Origin: Biformimicrobium ophioploci
GTDB taxonomy: Bacteria > Pseudomonadota > Gammaproteobacteria > Pseudomonadales > Cellvibrionaceae
DNA length: 64,000 nucleotides
Assembly (NCBI RefSeq): GCF_030270605.1
Contig: NZ_BSYJ01000005.1
Span: 186,001-250,000, forward strand
Reading direction: 5' to 3'
Below are positions 9,939 to 18,988 of this stretch, one piece after another; within the stretch, counting starts at the first letter, position 1; the number at the start of each line of letters is the position of its first letter. Under the pieces are notes generated by a model, which was not told the DNA's origin, did no database searches, and saw only the letters and a program-made list of their open reading frames with translations. The position numbers were made by a program, and so were the translations under genes.

Positions 9939-10526
9939 ATGACCAGACTCTTTCCCGGGCTCCTCTTGCTACTGACCACTCTCTTTGTCGCACCTGCTTT
10001 TGCGCAGGACGAAGTTGAGGGCCCTGGCCGGAGTGGTGCGACTGCCACGCAGGGTGAGGGCGTCGGCGAGGGCATGGAGAAGAACGAGGGCGAGGAAAAG
10101 AGGGCGGAGCAGCGCACCTTTCCGCAAGACGAGAAAATCCTGGTCTACAAGGGACTTTTCTGCGGGTGCTGTGGAGGCTGGATTGATCACCTGGAAAAGC
10201 AGGGTCTGGACGCAGAGGGAAAAAGCACACGAAAGCTTGCGCAAATCAAAGGCCAGCACCTGATTCCGAATGGCTACCAGAGCTGCCACACCGGTGTGTC
10301 ACGAGAGGGGTTTGTATTTGAGGGGCATGTGCCGCCGAGAATGGTGCGCGAATTTCTCGCGAATCCACCCCAAGACGCGAAGGGCCTGATTGTTCCGGGC
10401 ATGCCAATCGGCAGCGCCGGCATGGAGCGGGGAGAGAAGTTTGATCCTTACCGGGTCTTCATCCTCAAGAACGACGGCAGTATCCGCACCTACGAAAAAA
10501 TAGAGACTTACCAGCAGCAATTCTGA
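9939..10526 (+). CDS. DUF411 metal-binding periplasmic protein
   Basis: 195 residues from the ATG at 9939, chosen because it gives a clean signal peptide (MTRLFPGLLLLLTTLFVAPAFA, cut before Gln23). Residues ~24-62 form a charged Gly/Glu/Lys/Arg linker. A DUF411 domain follows with the metal-binding FCGCCGGW motif (Cys75, Cys77, Cys78), GYQSCHTG, EGHVPP and VPGMPIGSAGM. Family knowledge: DUF411 proteins are small copper- or metal-binding proteins often near copper resistance genes. No copper genes are visible here; the next gene, 16 bases downstream, is a cardiolipin synthase. The long charged linker is unusual for the family. The frame is open further upstream, but that part overlaps the receptor and its terminator and is not used. 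Confidence 0.85.
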   Translation: MTRLFPGLLLLLTTLFVAPAFAQDEVEGPGRSGATATQGEGVGEGMEKNEGEEKRAEQRTFPQDEKILVYKGLFCGCCGGWIDHLEKQGLDAEGKSTRKLAQIKGQHLIPNGYQSCHTGVSREGFVFEGHVPPRMVREFLANPPQDAKGLIVPGMPIGSAGMERGEKFDPYRVFILKNDGSIRTYEKIETYQQQF

Positions 10527-10542
10527 AAGGAAAGAGCAGGGC

Positions 10543-12003
10543 ATGTTCACGTCCATGATTCTGCTCGCGATCTTCCTGATCCAGTTGCTCTTTGTTGGTC
10601 GGGCACTATTGCGGAAGAGACGCGAGCCGGCTTCGCGCATGGCGTGGGCCATTGTCATTCTTGCGGTCCCCATTGTGGGAGTCGGAGCCTACCTGCTTTT
10701 CGGTGAAACCTACATCAACCGCAAGCGCTTCCGGCGCATGCGCGACGTTCAGCAGGTAATCGGGACTCTACCGAAGCCCTCAACCCTCGCAGGCACCTTC
10801 GAGCGCGATGTATCGGGTTTACCCAGCCGCTATGCCGCGATGTTTCGCCTCGGTGAAAAGGTCAATGGCTTCCGGCCCATTGGCGGCAACACCGGTCATT
10901 TGACGAAGGACTCGAACGACACGATCGAGTCGTTGATTGCCGATCTCGACGCCGCCAAACACCATGTCCACGTCAGTTTCTATATCTGGCTGTCCGACAA
11001 CAGTGGCCTCGCCCTGATCGAGGCATTAAAGCGCGCGGTGGCGCGGGGCGTGTCATGTCGCGCGATGACTGACAATCTCGGCTCCCATGCCCTGATCAAA
11101 TCAAGACACTGGAAGGTGATGCGAGAGAGCGGGGTGGATACAGCGGTTTCGCTGCCTATCGGCCCGGCAATTATGGGACCACTGAATGGCCGAATCGACC
11201 TGCGTAACCACCGTAAAATCGTAGTGATTGACGACTGGATTACTTATTGCGGCAGCCAGAATTGCGCGGATCCGGAGTTCAGGGTTAAACCAAAGTACGC
11301 GCCCTGGGTCGACGCGGTGATGCGGTTTGAGGGGCCTGTAGCGCGTCAAAACCAGTTCATATTCCTGAGCGACTGGATGACCTATACGGACGAGGACCTG
11401 AGCGCAATGCTGAGGCGCCCGCTACCGTTCAAGGCGTCTGGCAGGAGTGTCCCGGGCATTATTGCGCAGGTGCTTGCAAGCGGCCCGGAGACCGCAACAT
11501 TTTCGCCTTCGCAGATTTTTGAGGCACTGATCTATACCGCACGGGAAAAACTGACGATCACAACGCCGTACTATGTCCCGAACGAATCGTTACAGGCCGC
11601 GCTATGTGCTGCTGCAAGACGAGGAGTCCATACCGAGATCATTTTCCCGTCCAGGAACGATTCTTTCGTAGTCGCCGCCGCCAGCAGGAGCTACTACCTG
11701 GAATTGCTGGAAGCCGGTGTTCGCATCTATGAATACAGGGACGGTCTACTGCATACCAAATCCATCACAGTGGACGGCGCAATGACATTGATTGGCTCGG
11801 CCAATATGGACAGGCGCAGTTTCGACCTGAACTATGAAAGTAACGTACTGCTATACGATGCCGAGCTCACACGCGATATGGAGGCGCGGCAGCAGGTCTA
11901 TCTGGACAGTTCGGATCTGGTTGAACTCAGTGATGTCGAAGGCTGGTCCACGGGGCAGCGCCTCTGGAACAACACCATTGCCATGCTGGGGCCGCTGCTA
12001 TGA
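10543..12003 (+). CDS. cls: Cardiolipin synthase, ClsA type
   Basis: 486 residues, the size of ClsA. Two N-terminal membrane helices (residues ~4-22 and ~33-53) are followed by two phospholipase D domains, with HxKx4D motifs complete at His223/Lys225/Asp230 and His404/Lys406/Asp411. It condenses two phosphatidylglycerol molecules to cardiolipin and glycerol at the inner membrane. AGGAAAGAG lies before the ATG, 16 bases after the DUF411 gene, so the two may form an operon. pgsA (37102-37671), which supplies the phosphatidylglycerol precursor, is also in the window but not linked. Confidence 0.92.
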   Translation: MFTSMILLAIFLIQLLFVGRALLRKRREPASRMAWAIVILAVPIVGVGAYLLFGETYINRKRFRRMRDVQQVIGTLPKPSTLAGTFERDVSGLPSRYAAMFRLGEKVNGFRPIGGNTGHLTKDSNDTIESLIADLDAAKHHVHVSFYIWLSDNSGLALIEALKRAVARGVSCRAMTDNLGSHALIKSRHWKVMRESGVDTAVSLPIGPAIMGPLNGRIDLRNHRKIVVIDDWITYCGSQNCADPEFRVKPKYAPWVDAVMRFEGPVARQNQFIFLSDWMTYTDEDLSAMLRRPLPFKASGRSVPGIIAQVLASGPETATFSPSQIFEALIYTAREKLTITTPYYVPNESLQAALCAAARRGVHTEIIFPSRNDSFVVAAASRSYYLELLEAGVRIYEYRDGLLHTKSITVDGAMTLIGSANMDRRSFDLNYESNVLLYDAELTRDMEARQQVYLDSSDLVELSDVEGWSTGQRLWNNTIAMLGPLL

Positions 12004-12339
12004 GGGCCCCGGGAGCCAGATATCCTATTTAACATAATCTATATTATGCGAACTTCTATATCCAAAGGGTGCGTGGCCGGGCCAACATTTCGCTCTACCC
12101 ACCAAGGCCTCCATACCCGCGCGAACAAGCCCGCAAACGATAGCTGGCTGGATAATATCCATGACACGCGTAATTAGGCGCATTTTAGTGGCATATGCGT
12201 AACGCTTGGGCGCAATTCATATCTAAGGGATAAATCAGCCCTTATACTTGTCAAAACTTGGGGCTCGCGGAATTACGCGAACTTCGGATCGGAACGGATT
12301 TTTCCGGACCGTCGGTCAGACGTTGAATAGAGATTCATT
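12004..12339. other. Intergenic region upstream of prc
   Basis: 336 bp with no credible gene. The only structure I notice is a perfect 6-bp inverted repeat CATAAT-CTAT-ATTATG at 12033-12048, close to the end of the cardiolipin synthase gene and AT-rich. The prc promoter must lie here, but I cannot assign it. Confidence 0.5.
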
Positions 12340-14469
12340 ATGATAAATATGCGGTACGGCAGATTCTCCAACAGCCTGCTTTTGTTGGCCTCCCTTACCA
12401 TGGGTACTCTGGGTATTTCCTTCGGCGCGGCGAGCGTCCTTGCCGAGACTGAGGAAAAACTGCGCCCGACCAAGGAACAAGCCAGCACGGCGCGAGAGAT
12501 CGTCGCCAAGCTTGAAGTCCTGCATTACAACAAACTCAACCTGAACGATGACATGTCCACCAAGCTGTGGCATGAATATATTGAATCCCTGGATCCCACC
12601 AAGAGCTATTTCACAGCAGCGGATATCGGTGAATTCAAGGGTTGGCGCACCACCCTGGATGACGCGATACGCGCAGGCAATATCGACCACGGTTTCGCAA
12701 TCTTTAACCGTTATCGCGAACGCGTTGAACATCGCCTGGAGCGTCTTCTGGGTGAACTGCGCAACGGTCTGCCAAATTATGACTATACCGTCGATGAATC
12801 TCTCGACCTGGACCGCAAGGATAATCGCTGGCCGGCAAACAGTGCCGAAGCCGACGAGCTCTGGCGCAAGCGCCTGAAGTCCAGCGTTCTCAACCTGAAG
12901 CTTGCGGACAAGACCGACGAGGAAATCCGTGACCTGCTTGAGAAGCGTTATTCCGGTCAGCTGAAAAGCCTGCGCCAGCAGGACGGTGACGATGCGTTCG
13001 AAGTCTACATGAACTCCCTCACCCGCCTGTACGACCCGCACAGCAACTACCTGTCACCGCGTACCCTGGAAAACTTCAATATCAACATGTCGCTATCCCT
13101 CGAGGGTATCGGCGCTGTGCTGCAGACCGAAGATGAATACACCAAGATCGTCCGCCTGGTCGCGGGTGGCCCTGCGGATCGCAGCGGCGAGGTGAAGCCG
13201 GCAGACAAGATTGTCGCAGTCGGTGAAGGTAAATCCGGTGAGCTGGTCGATGTTGTTGGGTGGCGCCTTGACGACGTGGTAGAACTGATTCGCGGCGATG
13301 CCGACAGCTATGTGCGCCTGGAAGTCATTCCTGCCGGGGGCGATGGCAAGCAGAAGCAGGTCACTATCCAGCGCAAGAAAGTAAAGCTGGAAGACCAGGC
13401 GGCAAAGAAAGAGGTATTTGAATACTCCGATGGCGACAAGCTTTACAAGGTTGGGGTAATTAACCTACCTACTTTCTATATCGATTTTGAAGCCTATCGT
13501 CGCCGCGATCCGAACTACAAGAGCACCACTCGCGATGTACATCGTCTCCTCAAGGAGCTGCAGGAGGAAAACGTAGACGGTATCGTGCTCGATTTACGCA
13601 ACAATGGCGGTGGCTCCCTGCAGGAAGCCACCATGCTGACGGACCTGTTTATTGACCAGGGACCGGTTGTGCAGATTCGCCATGCCAATGAAAAGATTTC
13701 CCGGCATAGCCGCTCGCGTTCGCGCGCAGTCTATCGCGGGCCTCTGGTGGTGCTGATCAACCGCCTTTCCGCCTCGGCTTCTGAAATTTTCGCGGGCGCT
13801 ATCCAGGACTACAATCGCGGCCTGATCGTCGGCACACAGTCTTTTGGCAAAGGCACGGTGCAGACCATGGCCCCGCTGAAAGAAGGCCAGCTGAAGATCA
13901 CCCAGTCGAAGTTCTACCGGGTTTCCGGTGAGAGTACGCAGCATGCGGGCGTGACACCAGACATCTATATGCCGCCGATGGTGGACAAGGAGATGGTAGG
14001 TGAGAGTGCCTATGACACTGCCCTGCCCTGGGATCGTATCCACGAGGTACAGCATGCCAAGTATTTCAACCTCAAGGCGATACTTCCCGCACTCCTCAGT
14101 AATCATGAGCAGCGGCTGAACAAGGACCCGGATCTTGTTTACCTCAAGGAGCAGTTCGATTACGACCTGAGCCGTTCGAAAAACAAGACCCTGTCACTCA
14201 ATGAAGAGGAACGCCTGGCTGAACGTGAGGAATACAAGAATCGCACGCTCGAGATCGAAAACGCGCGTCGCACGGCCAAAGGGCTGCCACCCTACCTGAC
14301 GTTTGAGGAGCTGGAGAAGTCGGACAGCGAGGATACGGCTCCGGTTGGTGGCCCGGTGGATATCAGTCTCGATGATGATCCGATCCTGTCGGAGACCGGC
14401 AATATCCTGGTGGACCTGATCAATATGTCCAGCCGCCTGGAAAACGCCCCGCAAGTGGCAAACTTCTAA
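12340..14469 (+). CDS. prc: Carboxy-terminal processing protease Prc/Tsp
   Basis: 709 residues, typical of the long Prc form. A signal peptide/anchor (residues ~10-35, cut near VLAE) is followed by a ~200-residue helical N-terminal domain, a PDZ domain around residues 245-340, the S41 peptidase core, and the long C-terminal DUF3340-type domain. The catalytic dyad is visible: Ser479 in LSASASEIFAGA and Lys504 in SFGKGTVQ, with the expected spacing of 25. The periplasmic protease trims C-termini of envelope proteins and degrades tagged proteins and peptidoglycan hydrolases. Monocistronic; a 336-bp region lies upstream. Confidence 0.96.
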   Translation: MINMRYGRFSNSLLLLASLTMGTLGISFGAASVLAETEEKLRPTKEQASTAREIVAKLEVLHYNKLNLNDDMSTKLWHEYIESLDPTKSYFTAADIGEFKGWRTTLDDAIRAGNIDHGFAIFNRYRERVEHRLERLLGELRNGLPNYDYTVDESLDLDRKDNRWPANSAEADELWRKRLKSSVLNLKLADKTDEEIRDLLEKRYSGQLKSLRQQDGDDAFEVYMNSLTRLYDPHSNYLSPRTLENFNINMSLSLEGIGAVLQTEDEYTKIVRLVAGGPADRSGEVKPADKIVAVGEGKSGELVDVVGWRLDDVVELIRGDADSYVRLEVIPAGGDGKQKQVTIQRKKVKLEDQAAKKEVFEYSDGDKLYKVGVINLPTFYIDFEAYRRRDPNYKSTTRDVHRLLKELQEENVDGIVLDLRNNGGGSLQEATMLTDLFIDQGPVVQIRHANEKISRHSRSRSRAVYRGPLVVLINRLSASASEIFAGAIQDYNRGLIVGTQSFGKGTVQTMAPLKEGQLKITQSKFYRVSGESTQHAGVTPDIYMPPMVDKEMVGESAYDTALPWDRIHEVQHAKYFNLKAILPALLSNHEQRLNKDPDLVYLKEQFDYDLSRSKNKTLSLNEEERLAEREEYKNRTLEIENARRTAKGLPPYLTFEELEKSDSEDTAPVGGPVDISLDDDPILSETGNILVDLINMSSRLENAPQVANF

Positions 14470-14488
14470 CGTTCACAACATGATTGTG

Positions 14489-14509
14489 CGGGCCTCAACG
14501 CGGGGCCCG
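14489..14509 (+). other. Hairpin after prc
   Basis: CGGGCC/GGCCCG 6-bp stem with a 9-base loop, 19 bases after the prc stop. It lacks a T-run, so it is not a clear terminator. Confidence 0.3.
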
Positions 14510-14681
14510 TGCTGTCGCCCACCCCACTTCCTTCCCCATTCATCTTCGCCCTTACCCAATTGTGATTTCCAGATAGGGTCTTGTGCTATTGGCCGGCGTT
14601 CATTGCGCGTATAATTTGGCGCAACATGCCGGGGCGGCCTGTGCCCGCCCATCAAAAGCGAAGTGCATAGAGGGGAATCCA

Positions 14682-15503
14682 GTGAAAGTTGTCTCTTTTA
14701 ACGTCAATAGCGTGCGCCAGCGTATGCATCAACTTCAGGCCCTGGTTGACCGCGAGGCGCCAGATATTATTGGCCTGCAGGAAACCAAGGTGACAGACGA
14801 AGATTTTCCGCTGGAAGATATCAAGGCGCTGGGTTACGAGGTCATCTACTTTGGCCAGAAAACGCACTACGGTGTGGCCATGCTTTCCCGCCTGCCATTT
14901 CTTGAAAAGGAGTATGGCTTTCCCGGGGATACCGCTGACGCCCAGCGCCGAATTGTAATCGGGCGTTTCGATATTGGCTGGGAGCAACCATTGACCGTCA
15001 TCAACGGTTACTTTCCTCAGGGTGAAAATCGTGAGCACCCGGTGAAGTTCCCGGCCAAAACCCGGTTCTATGCGGACCTGTCCAGCTACCTGGACATGCA
15101 TTGCAGCCCGGATGCGCCAGTGCTGGTGATCGGTGATATGAACATCTCCCCGACCGACCTGGATATCGGCATTGGTGATAGCAATCGCAAACGCTGGCTG
15201 CGCGACGGCAAGTGCTCGTTCCTGCCCGAGGAGCGCGAGTGGCTGCAGAAAGTCGAAGGCTGGGGCCTGGAAGATACTTTCCGCAAGCTTTACCCGGAAG
15301 AGAACAACCTGTTCAGCTGGTTTGACTACCGCAGCCGCGGTTTCGACCGTGACCCCAAGCGTGGGCTGAGGATCGACCTGGTGATGGCAACAAAGTGCCT
15401 GGCCGATGTATGTACCGGTGCCGGCATCGACTATGAGATTCGTGGGATGGAGAAGCCTTCAGATCACGCGCCAGTCTGGTCCAGCTTCGATATCAGCAGG
15501 TAA
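14682..15503 (+). CDS. xthA: Exodeoxyribonuclease III family protein
   Basis: 273 residues from a GTG at 14682, preceded by AGAGGGG with good spacing; this start gives the standard [15 protein letters not shown]-terminus (Asn7). Motifs of the endonuclease/exonuclease/phosphatase fold are complete: GLQETK with Glu34 for Mg2+, [20 protein letters not shown], and SDHAPVW at the end. It cleaves at abasic sites and degrades 3' ends in base excision repair. The gene stands alone and converges on the sensor kinase gene; an 8-bp inverted repeat (GTGCAGTG/CACTGCAC, 15534-15541/15559-15566) spans the gap between them. Confidence 0.94.
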   Translation: MKVVSFNVNSVRQRMHQLQALVDREAPDIIGLQETKVTDEDFPLEDIKALGYEVIYFGQKTHYGVAMLSRLPFLEKEYGFPGDTADAQRRIVIGRFDIGWEQPLTVINGYFPQGENREHPVKFPAKTRFYADLSSYLDMHCSPDAPVLVIGDMNISPTDLDIGIGDSNRKRWLRDGKCSFLPEEREWLQKVEGWGLEDTFRKLYPEENNLFSWFDYRSRGFDRDPKRGLRIDLVMATKCLADVCTGAGIDYEIRGMEKPSDHAPVWSSFDISR

Positions 15504-15557
15504 GCAAACGAATTTCTTCCGGGCCCGGTGTCAGTGCAGTGCCTATGCAAGCAGCAT

Positions 15558-17786
15558 TCACTGCACCGATCCGAGCCAGCGCTCCAGGGTCGCCTTCAGG
15601 TCCGCCTGGGTTAACGGCTTGGTAAGGTAGTCGTCCATGCCGGCGGCCAGACAGGTTCCTTCGAAGCGTTCGTCGGTTGTGCTGGTAAGCGCAACGATAG
15701 GCAGGTGGTCGGTCGGGTCATTGACGGATTGCCACTGACGCACCGCCTCGATAATTTCCGCACTGTTGCTGGCGTTCTGCTGGCAGTCCACCAGCACCAG
15801 GTCGTACTCCTTATGCGAGAGCGCGGCCAGCGCAGACTCGGTATTTTCACAAATCTGCAGCTGGTAACCGAGCGAATGCAGCATCTCCTCGGTTACCTCG
15901 TGGTGCTCGTGCGATTCCTCGATGAGCAAAATACGACGGATCCTCTCCATCACTGATTCATGCTCACGTTCGACCCGGCGACTGGCTTTTTTGGATTCCC
16001 CGAAAAGCGCTTCCAGGACCTGATCATGAAAGGCTACGATATTCAGCGGGCGTTTGCTGAAAAACGCGGTCAGCGACGGGATCTGGGAAAACCCTTCCAG
16101 CTGGTCCGCATGCTCGGGCGTACCGATAATGCCGAGGTAACCGCCCTCGCCAAAATCCAGCCGGATTACAGACAGTTTTTCCAGGGCAGACTCCAGCATG
16201 GCCTGGTCGCCCAGTGCCGGCGCTAGCAGCACGACGTCGCCCTTGAGTAGAGGCGTTACCAGTGGGTCCGAATCCAGCACAAGGGTGCCGTCCTCCCGCG
16301 ACGCCGAATAGGTCTCCACATCCGCGCCAAGGGAGGTCAGTGCCTGCACCATGCCGTTGACGTAGAGCCCGCGCTGATGAATCAGTGAAAAGCGCATACC
16401 GCGCAGGCGCGGGTCTGGCTTGAAATAGGCGCGCTGGTTGTGGTCGACCTCGTACTTGATCGCGATCTTGTAGTGGTTGCCGTCTTCACCGGAATTGACC
16501 TGCAGGTAGCCGCCCATGGCTTCAGCCAGACCCTTGGCGATGGAGAGACCGAGCCCGGTATTGACCTGGGTGGTGCTCACCCTGGTGAAGGCCTTGAACA
16601 GCTCGGACTCATCCGGAAGAATCTCGCCCTTACCGTCGTCCTCGAGGATCAGTTCAACGAGACCTTCGCCATCGCTGCCGATGTTGTAACGTACCTGCCC
16701 CCAAATTTCCCCCTGCCCTGCAATGGTTATTACCGAGCGTGTGAGGTTTCTGAGCAGGTGCGCCGTTTTTTGTTTGTCACCAACAACGGCGCGCGGCAGG
16801 TCCTCATCGAGCAGGAAATTGAATTCGATGCCCTGTTGCTGCGCCACTTCTGCGGCGGCATTCAGGGTTTTCTGGATCTTCTTGACCAGGTTGAATTGGC
16901 TGTGGCGCAAGCGTATATCCTTGCGCGCGACCCGGGTAAACAGTCCCACGTTGTCCACCAGCTGCAGCTGCGTGTCACTGGCATCCCTGGCGAGTTTTAC
17001 CCACTCCTCCTGCCGTTGGGTAAGGCTGTCATCCTGCAGCAGCGCCAGGGCACCAAGGGTATCCGACAGCTGGCTGCGGAATTCCTGCCCGACATTGGAA
17101 ATAAATTCATTGGTCAGTTCTACGGCCGCCTCGGATTTCCGGTGCGCGGCTGCGAGGGTACTGGCACGCTGCTTCAGCTCCTGCATCGCGGATATGCGAT
17201 CCCAGTAATTTTCCGATTCACGTCGCCCCTGGTGGGCTAGCAACCAGATGAAGGCGAGCGTCGAAAGCCCGTAAATGTACCCAATCAAATTGCCAGACAG
17301 GCAACCGACCACCGCTGCCGGGCCTGCGGCGGCAGTGATATAGATACCGGGGTATCGATGATATGGCGCAAATACCGATGCTACGCTGGAGCAGAAAATG
17401 ACGGTATACAGCCAGAGGAAGTGGGTTTCCGGTGAGAAGCCGACAAAGTAAGCGTGTGCGGCAACGATCAGCCCCCACCAGAGCGCACCCAATGTGGAGA
17501 CAGTAAAGTACCGACTGCGCCACCGGTGCGGTCCGGTGGCATACATGCTATTGAAGCGAAACAGATAATAGCCACGCAGTACGGTCAGCAACACGAGGCC
17601 CAGCCCCAGTACCAGCGAGAGCTTGGGAACGACGTCTCTCAGGCCGCCGATCCCGATGGCCAGCAGAAACGCAACAATAGAGATGAGCAGCCCGCGACGG
17701 CTATATTTTGCGATTCGCGAGTCGGTAGCACGACATACCCGGCGGTCTTTTTGTACTTTTAACTCCGGGCGATCAAACACGCGCAT
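15558..17786 (-). CDS. Degenerate hybrid sensor histidine kinase with C-terminal receiver
   Basis: 742 residues. About six membrane helices lie at ~31-190, followed by a short coiled coil, a DHp-like helix, an ATPase domain, a degenerate receiver-like segment (~460-600) and a C-terminal receiver (617-742). The H-box reads FISNVGQEFRSQL: Gln234 stands where the phosphorylated His should be, and the usual Pro is Gln239. In the N-box, Ser351 stands where the Mg2+-binding Asn should be. The G1 (DDGKG, 383-387) and G2 (GLGLS, 411-415) boxes are intact. The last receiver keeps Asp667 and Lys723 but has Glu623-Glu624 as its acidic pair. It therefore cannot autophosphorylate in the normal way and is more likely a signalling scaffold or inhibitor (inference). 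No frameshift; the frame is clean. Ligand and partner unknown. Confidence 0.9.
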   Translation of the reverse strand: MRVFDRPELKVQKDRRVCRATDSRIAKYSRRGLLISIVAFLLAIGIGGLRDVVPKLSLVLGLGLVLLTVLRGYYLFRFNSMYATGPHRWRSRYFTVSTLGALWWGLIVAAHAYFVGFSPETHFLWLYTVIFCSSVASVFAPYHRYPGIYITAAAGPAAVVGCLSGNLIGYIYGLSTLAFIWLLAHQGRRESENYWDRISAMQELKQRASTLAAAHRKSEAAVELTNEFISNVGQEFRSQLSDTLGALALLQDDSLTQRQEEWVKLARDASDTQLQLVDNVGLFTRVARKDIRLRHSQFNLVKKIQKTLNAAAEVAQQQGIEFNFLLDEDLPRAVVGDKQKTAHLLRNLTRSVITIAGQGEIWGQVRYNIGSDGEGLVELILEDDGKGEILPDESELFKAFTRVSTTQVNTGLGLSIAKGLAEAMGGYLQVNSGEDGNHYKIAIKYEVDHNQRAYFKPDPRLRGMRFSLIHQRGLYVNGMVQALTSLGADVETYSASREDGTLVLDSDPLVTPLLKGDVVLLAPALGDQAMLESALEKLSVIRLDFGEGGYLGIIGTPEHADQLEGFSQIPSLTAFFSKRPLNIVAFHDQVLEALFGESKKASRRVEREHESVMERIRRILLIEESHEHHEVTEEMLHSLGYQLQICENTESALAALSHKEYDLVLVDCQQNASNSAEIIEAVRQWQSVNDPTDHLPIVALTSTTDERFEGTCLAAGMDDYLTKPLTQADLKATLERWLGSVQ

Positions 17787-17822
17787 TCAGATTTTTCCTG
17801 ACGTTCTGTCCGGGCCGAATCT

Positions 17823-18026
17823 TCAGGATCCGGTCAGGAACTCCACCATGACGGTCTTGATAAGGAATCCCAGCAAGCCAAGACCCAGTGCGGTAAACAG
17901 GATGATGGTTCCGAATTTACCGGCATTGGACTCCTTTGCCAGGTTCCACATGATAAAGACCATGAAGGCGATGAGACCGCCTACACCGATGTAAAGCCCC
18001 AGGGTCTCGAATTGTTCAAATGTCAC
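17823..18026 (-). CDS. DUF2788 small membrane protein
   Basis: 67 residues with two hydrophobic helices (residues ~9-29 and ~41-63) separated by a short charged loop (KESNAGKFG). It matches what I recall of DUF2788, a short protein family of gammaproteobacteria with no known function. It lies just upstream of the sensor kinase gene on the same strand (36-bp gap), so the two could be cotranscribed, but no functional link is known. Confidence 0.7.
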   Translation of the reverse strand: MTFEQFETLGLYIGVGGLIAFMVFIMWNLAKESNAGKFGTIILFTALGLGLLGFLIKTVMVEFLTGS

Positions 18027-18107
18027 AGCGTCAATAATACCTTTTGAAGTGGCGCGTATTCTAAAGCAGCGCCCCGGGTGACGCTAGCTGCGCACTGAAC
18101 AGAGAAA

Positions 18108-18377
18108 TCAGGCGCCGTGATAATACTCGCTGTCGTCGGCACGGGTACCACATTTGAGCCGGCGCACCTCGCGCTGGCGGTAACTGCTGTCCAGCCAGCA
18201 TCTCGGCAGGGCCTCACCAGAGAGGAAAGTGAGCTGGCTCTTCTCGAAAACCTCCGGTTCCTGCACCTCCTCGCCCCACAGGAATCGCCCGATCACGGTC
18301 AATTCATAGGGGTTCGCGAGTGTGGCGATATCCGCAACCTCGACGATATGACCAACTTCGGCGTCTTTGAATAACAT
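18108..18377 (-). CDS. Conserved hypothetical protein
   Basis: 89 residues, no signal peptide or membrane segment. It begins with a beta-rich segment (HIVEVADIATLANPYELTVIGRF) and continues with a conserved-looking LSGEALPRCWLDSSYR. I recall similar short uncharacterised proteins in Pseudomonas relatives but cannot name a family. It has two Cys (CW and KCG) but no CxxC. It stands between the T2SS operon and the DUF2788 gene. AGGAGGTGC-like sequence lies upstream of the ATG, so it is probably translated. Confidence 0.6.
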   Translation of the reverse strand: MLFKDAEVGHIVEVADIATLANPYELTVIGRFLWGEEVQEPEVFEKSQLTFLSGEALPRCWLDSSYRQREVRRLKCGTRADDSEYYHGA

Positions 18378-18482
18378 GCACGGCCTCCCCGGCGCATTGG
18401 CAACTCACCCAAAAAGTATAGATAGGCGCCAGCGCCAATAACAGCGACCATAAGCGGTTATTGGGTCGGGAGGGTTCTGTGA

Positions 18483-18974
18483 CTAGCGGTCCAGGGTAAG
18501 GCGGGCAGACACCATGCCTTCTTTGGGCAGTGCGTCCAGATTCATGCTCTGCACATTGAAGCCCTCCTTGAGAAGACCGTCCAGCCAGTGATTCAGCGCG
18601 TCATAGCGTGCTTCTTCAACCCAAAGGCGGATACGATTGTCGCCCTCCGGTTCGAAGCGCTTGATGGTGAGATTGTGCAGCTTGGCGGCCTGAGTGACGC
18701 GCTGGAGCATGGTACCGTCTGCAGTCGGGTTGGCACTGCCGCTGGCACTCGCTGCCTTTTTCAGAACAGCTTCGTTACTGCGCATAAAGCTGATCAGCGC
18801 CTTCTGATCATCCAGGGATTCGTGTGCACTGAGGAAGAAGCCCCTTGCCGGCAACAGGACCCCGTATACAGCGATTATGCCGCCCAGAAACAATGAGAGC
18901 AGCATCAGCGCCCTGCGATCGCTATCAGAGATTGCATGCCACTTGTTCAGCATTTGTTGTCGGAAATCTTTCAT
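18483..18974 (-). CDS. gspM: Type II secretion protein GspM
   Basis: 163 residues. A short cytoplasmic N-terminus is followed by one membrane helix (ALMLLSLFLGGIIAVYGVLL, ~23-42) and a periplasmic ferredoxin-like domain. GspM forms the inner-membrane platform with GspL and GspF. It is the last gene of the operon, 14 bases after gspL. No gspN follows. Behind it an 8-bp inverted repeat (CCAATAAC/GTTATTGG, 18435-18442/18457-18464) lacks a T-run. Confidence 0.9.
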   Translation of the reverse strand: MKDFRQQMLNKWHAISDSDRRALMLLSLFLGGIIAVYGVLLPARGFFLSAHESLDDQKALISFMRSNEAVLKKAASASGSANPTADGTMLQRVTQAAKLHNLTIKRFEPEGDNRIRLWVEEARYDALNHWLDGLLKEGFNVQSMNLDALPKEGMVSARLTLDR

Positions 18975-18988
18975 CTACCGGATTCCTG

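Noticed and set aside
18435-18464. Terminator after gspM
   Set aside because: 8-bp stem but no T-run on the minus strand and a 14-base loop; not convincing.
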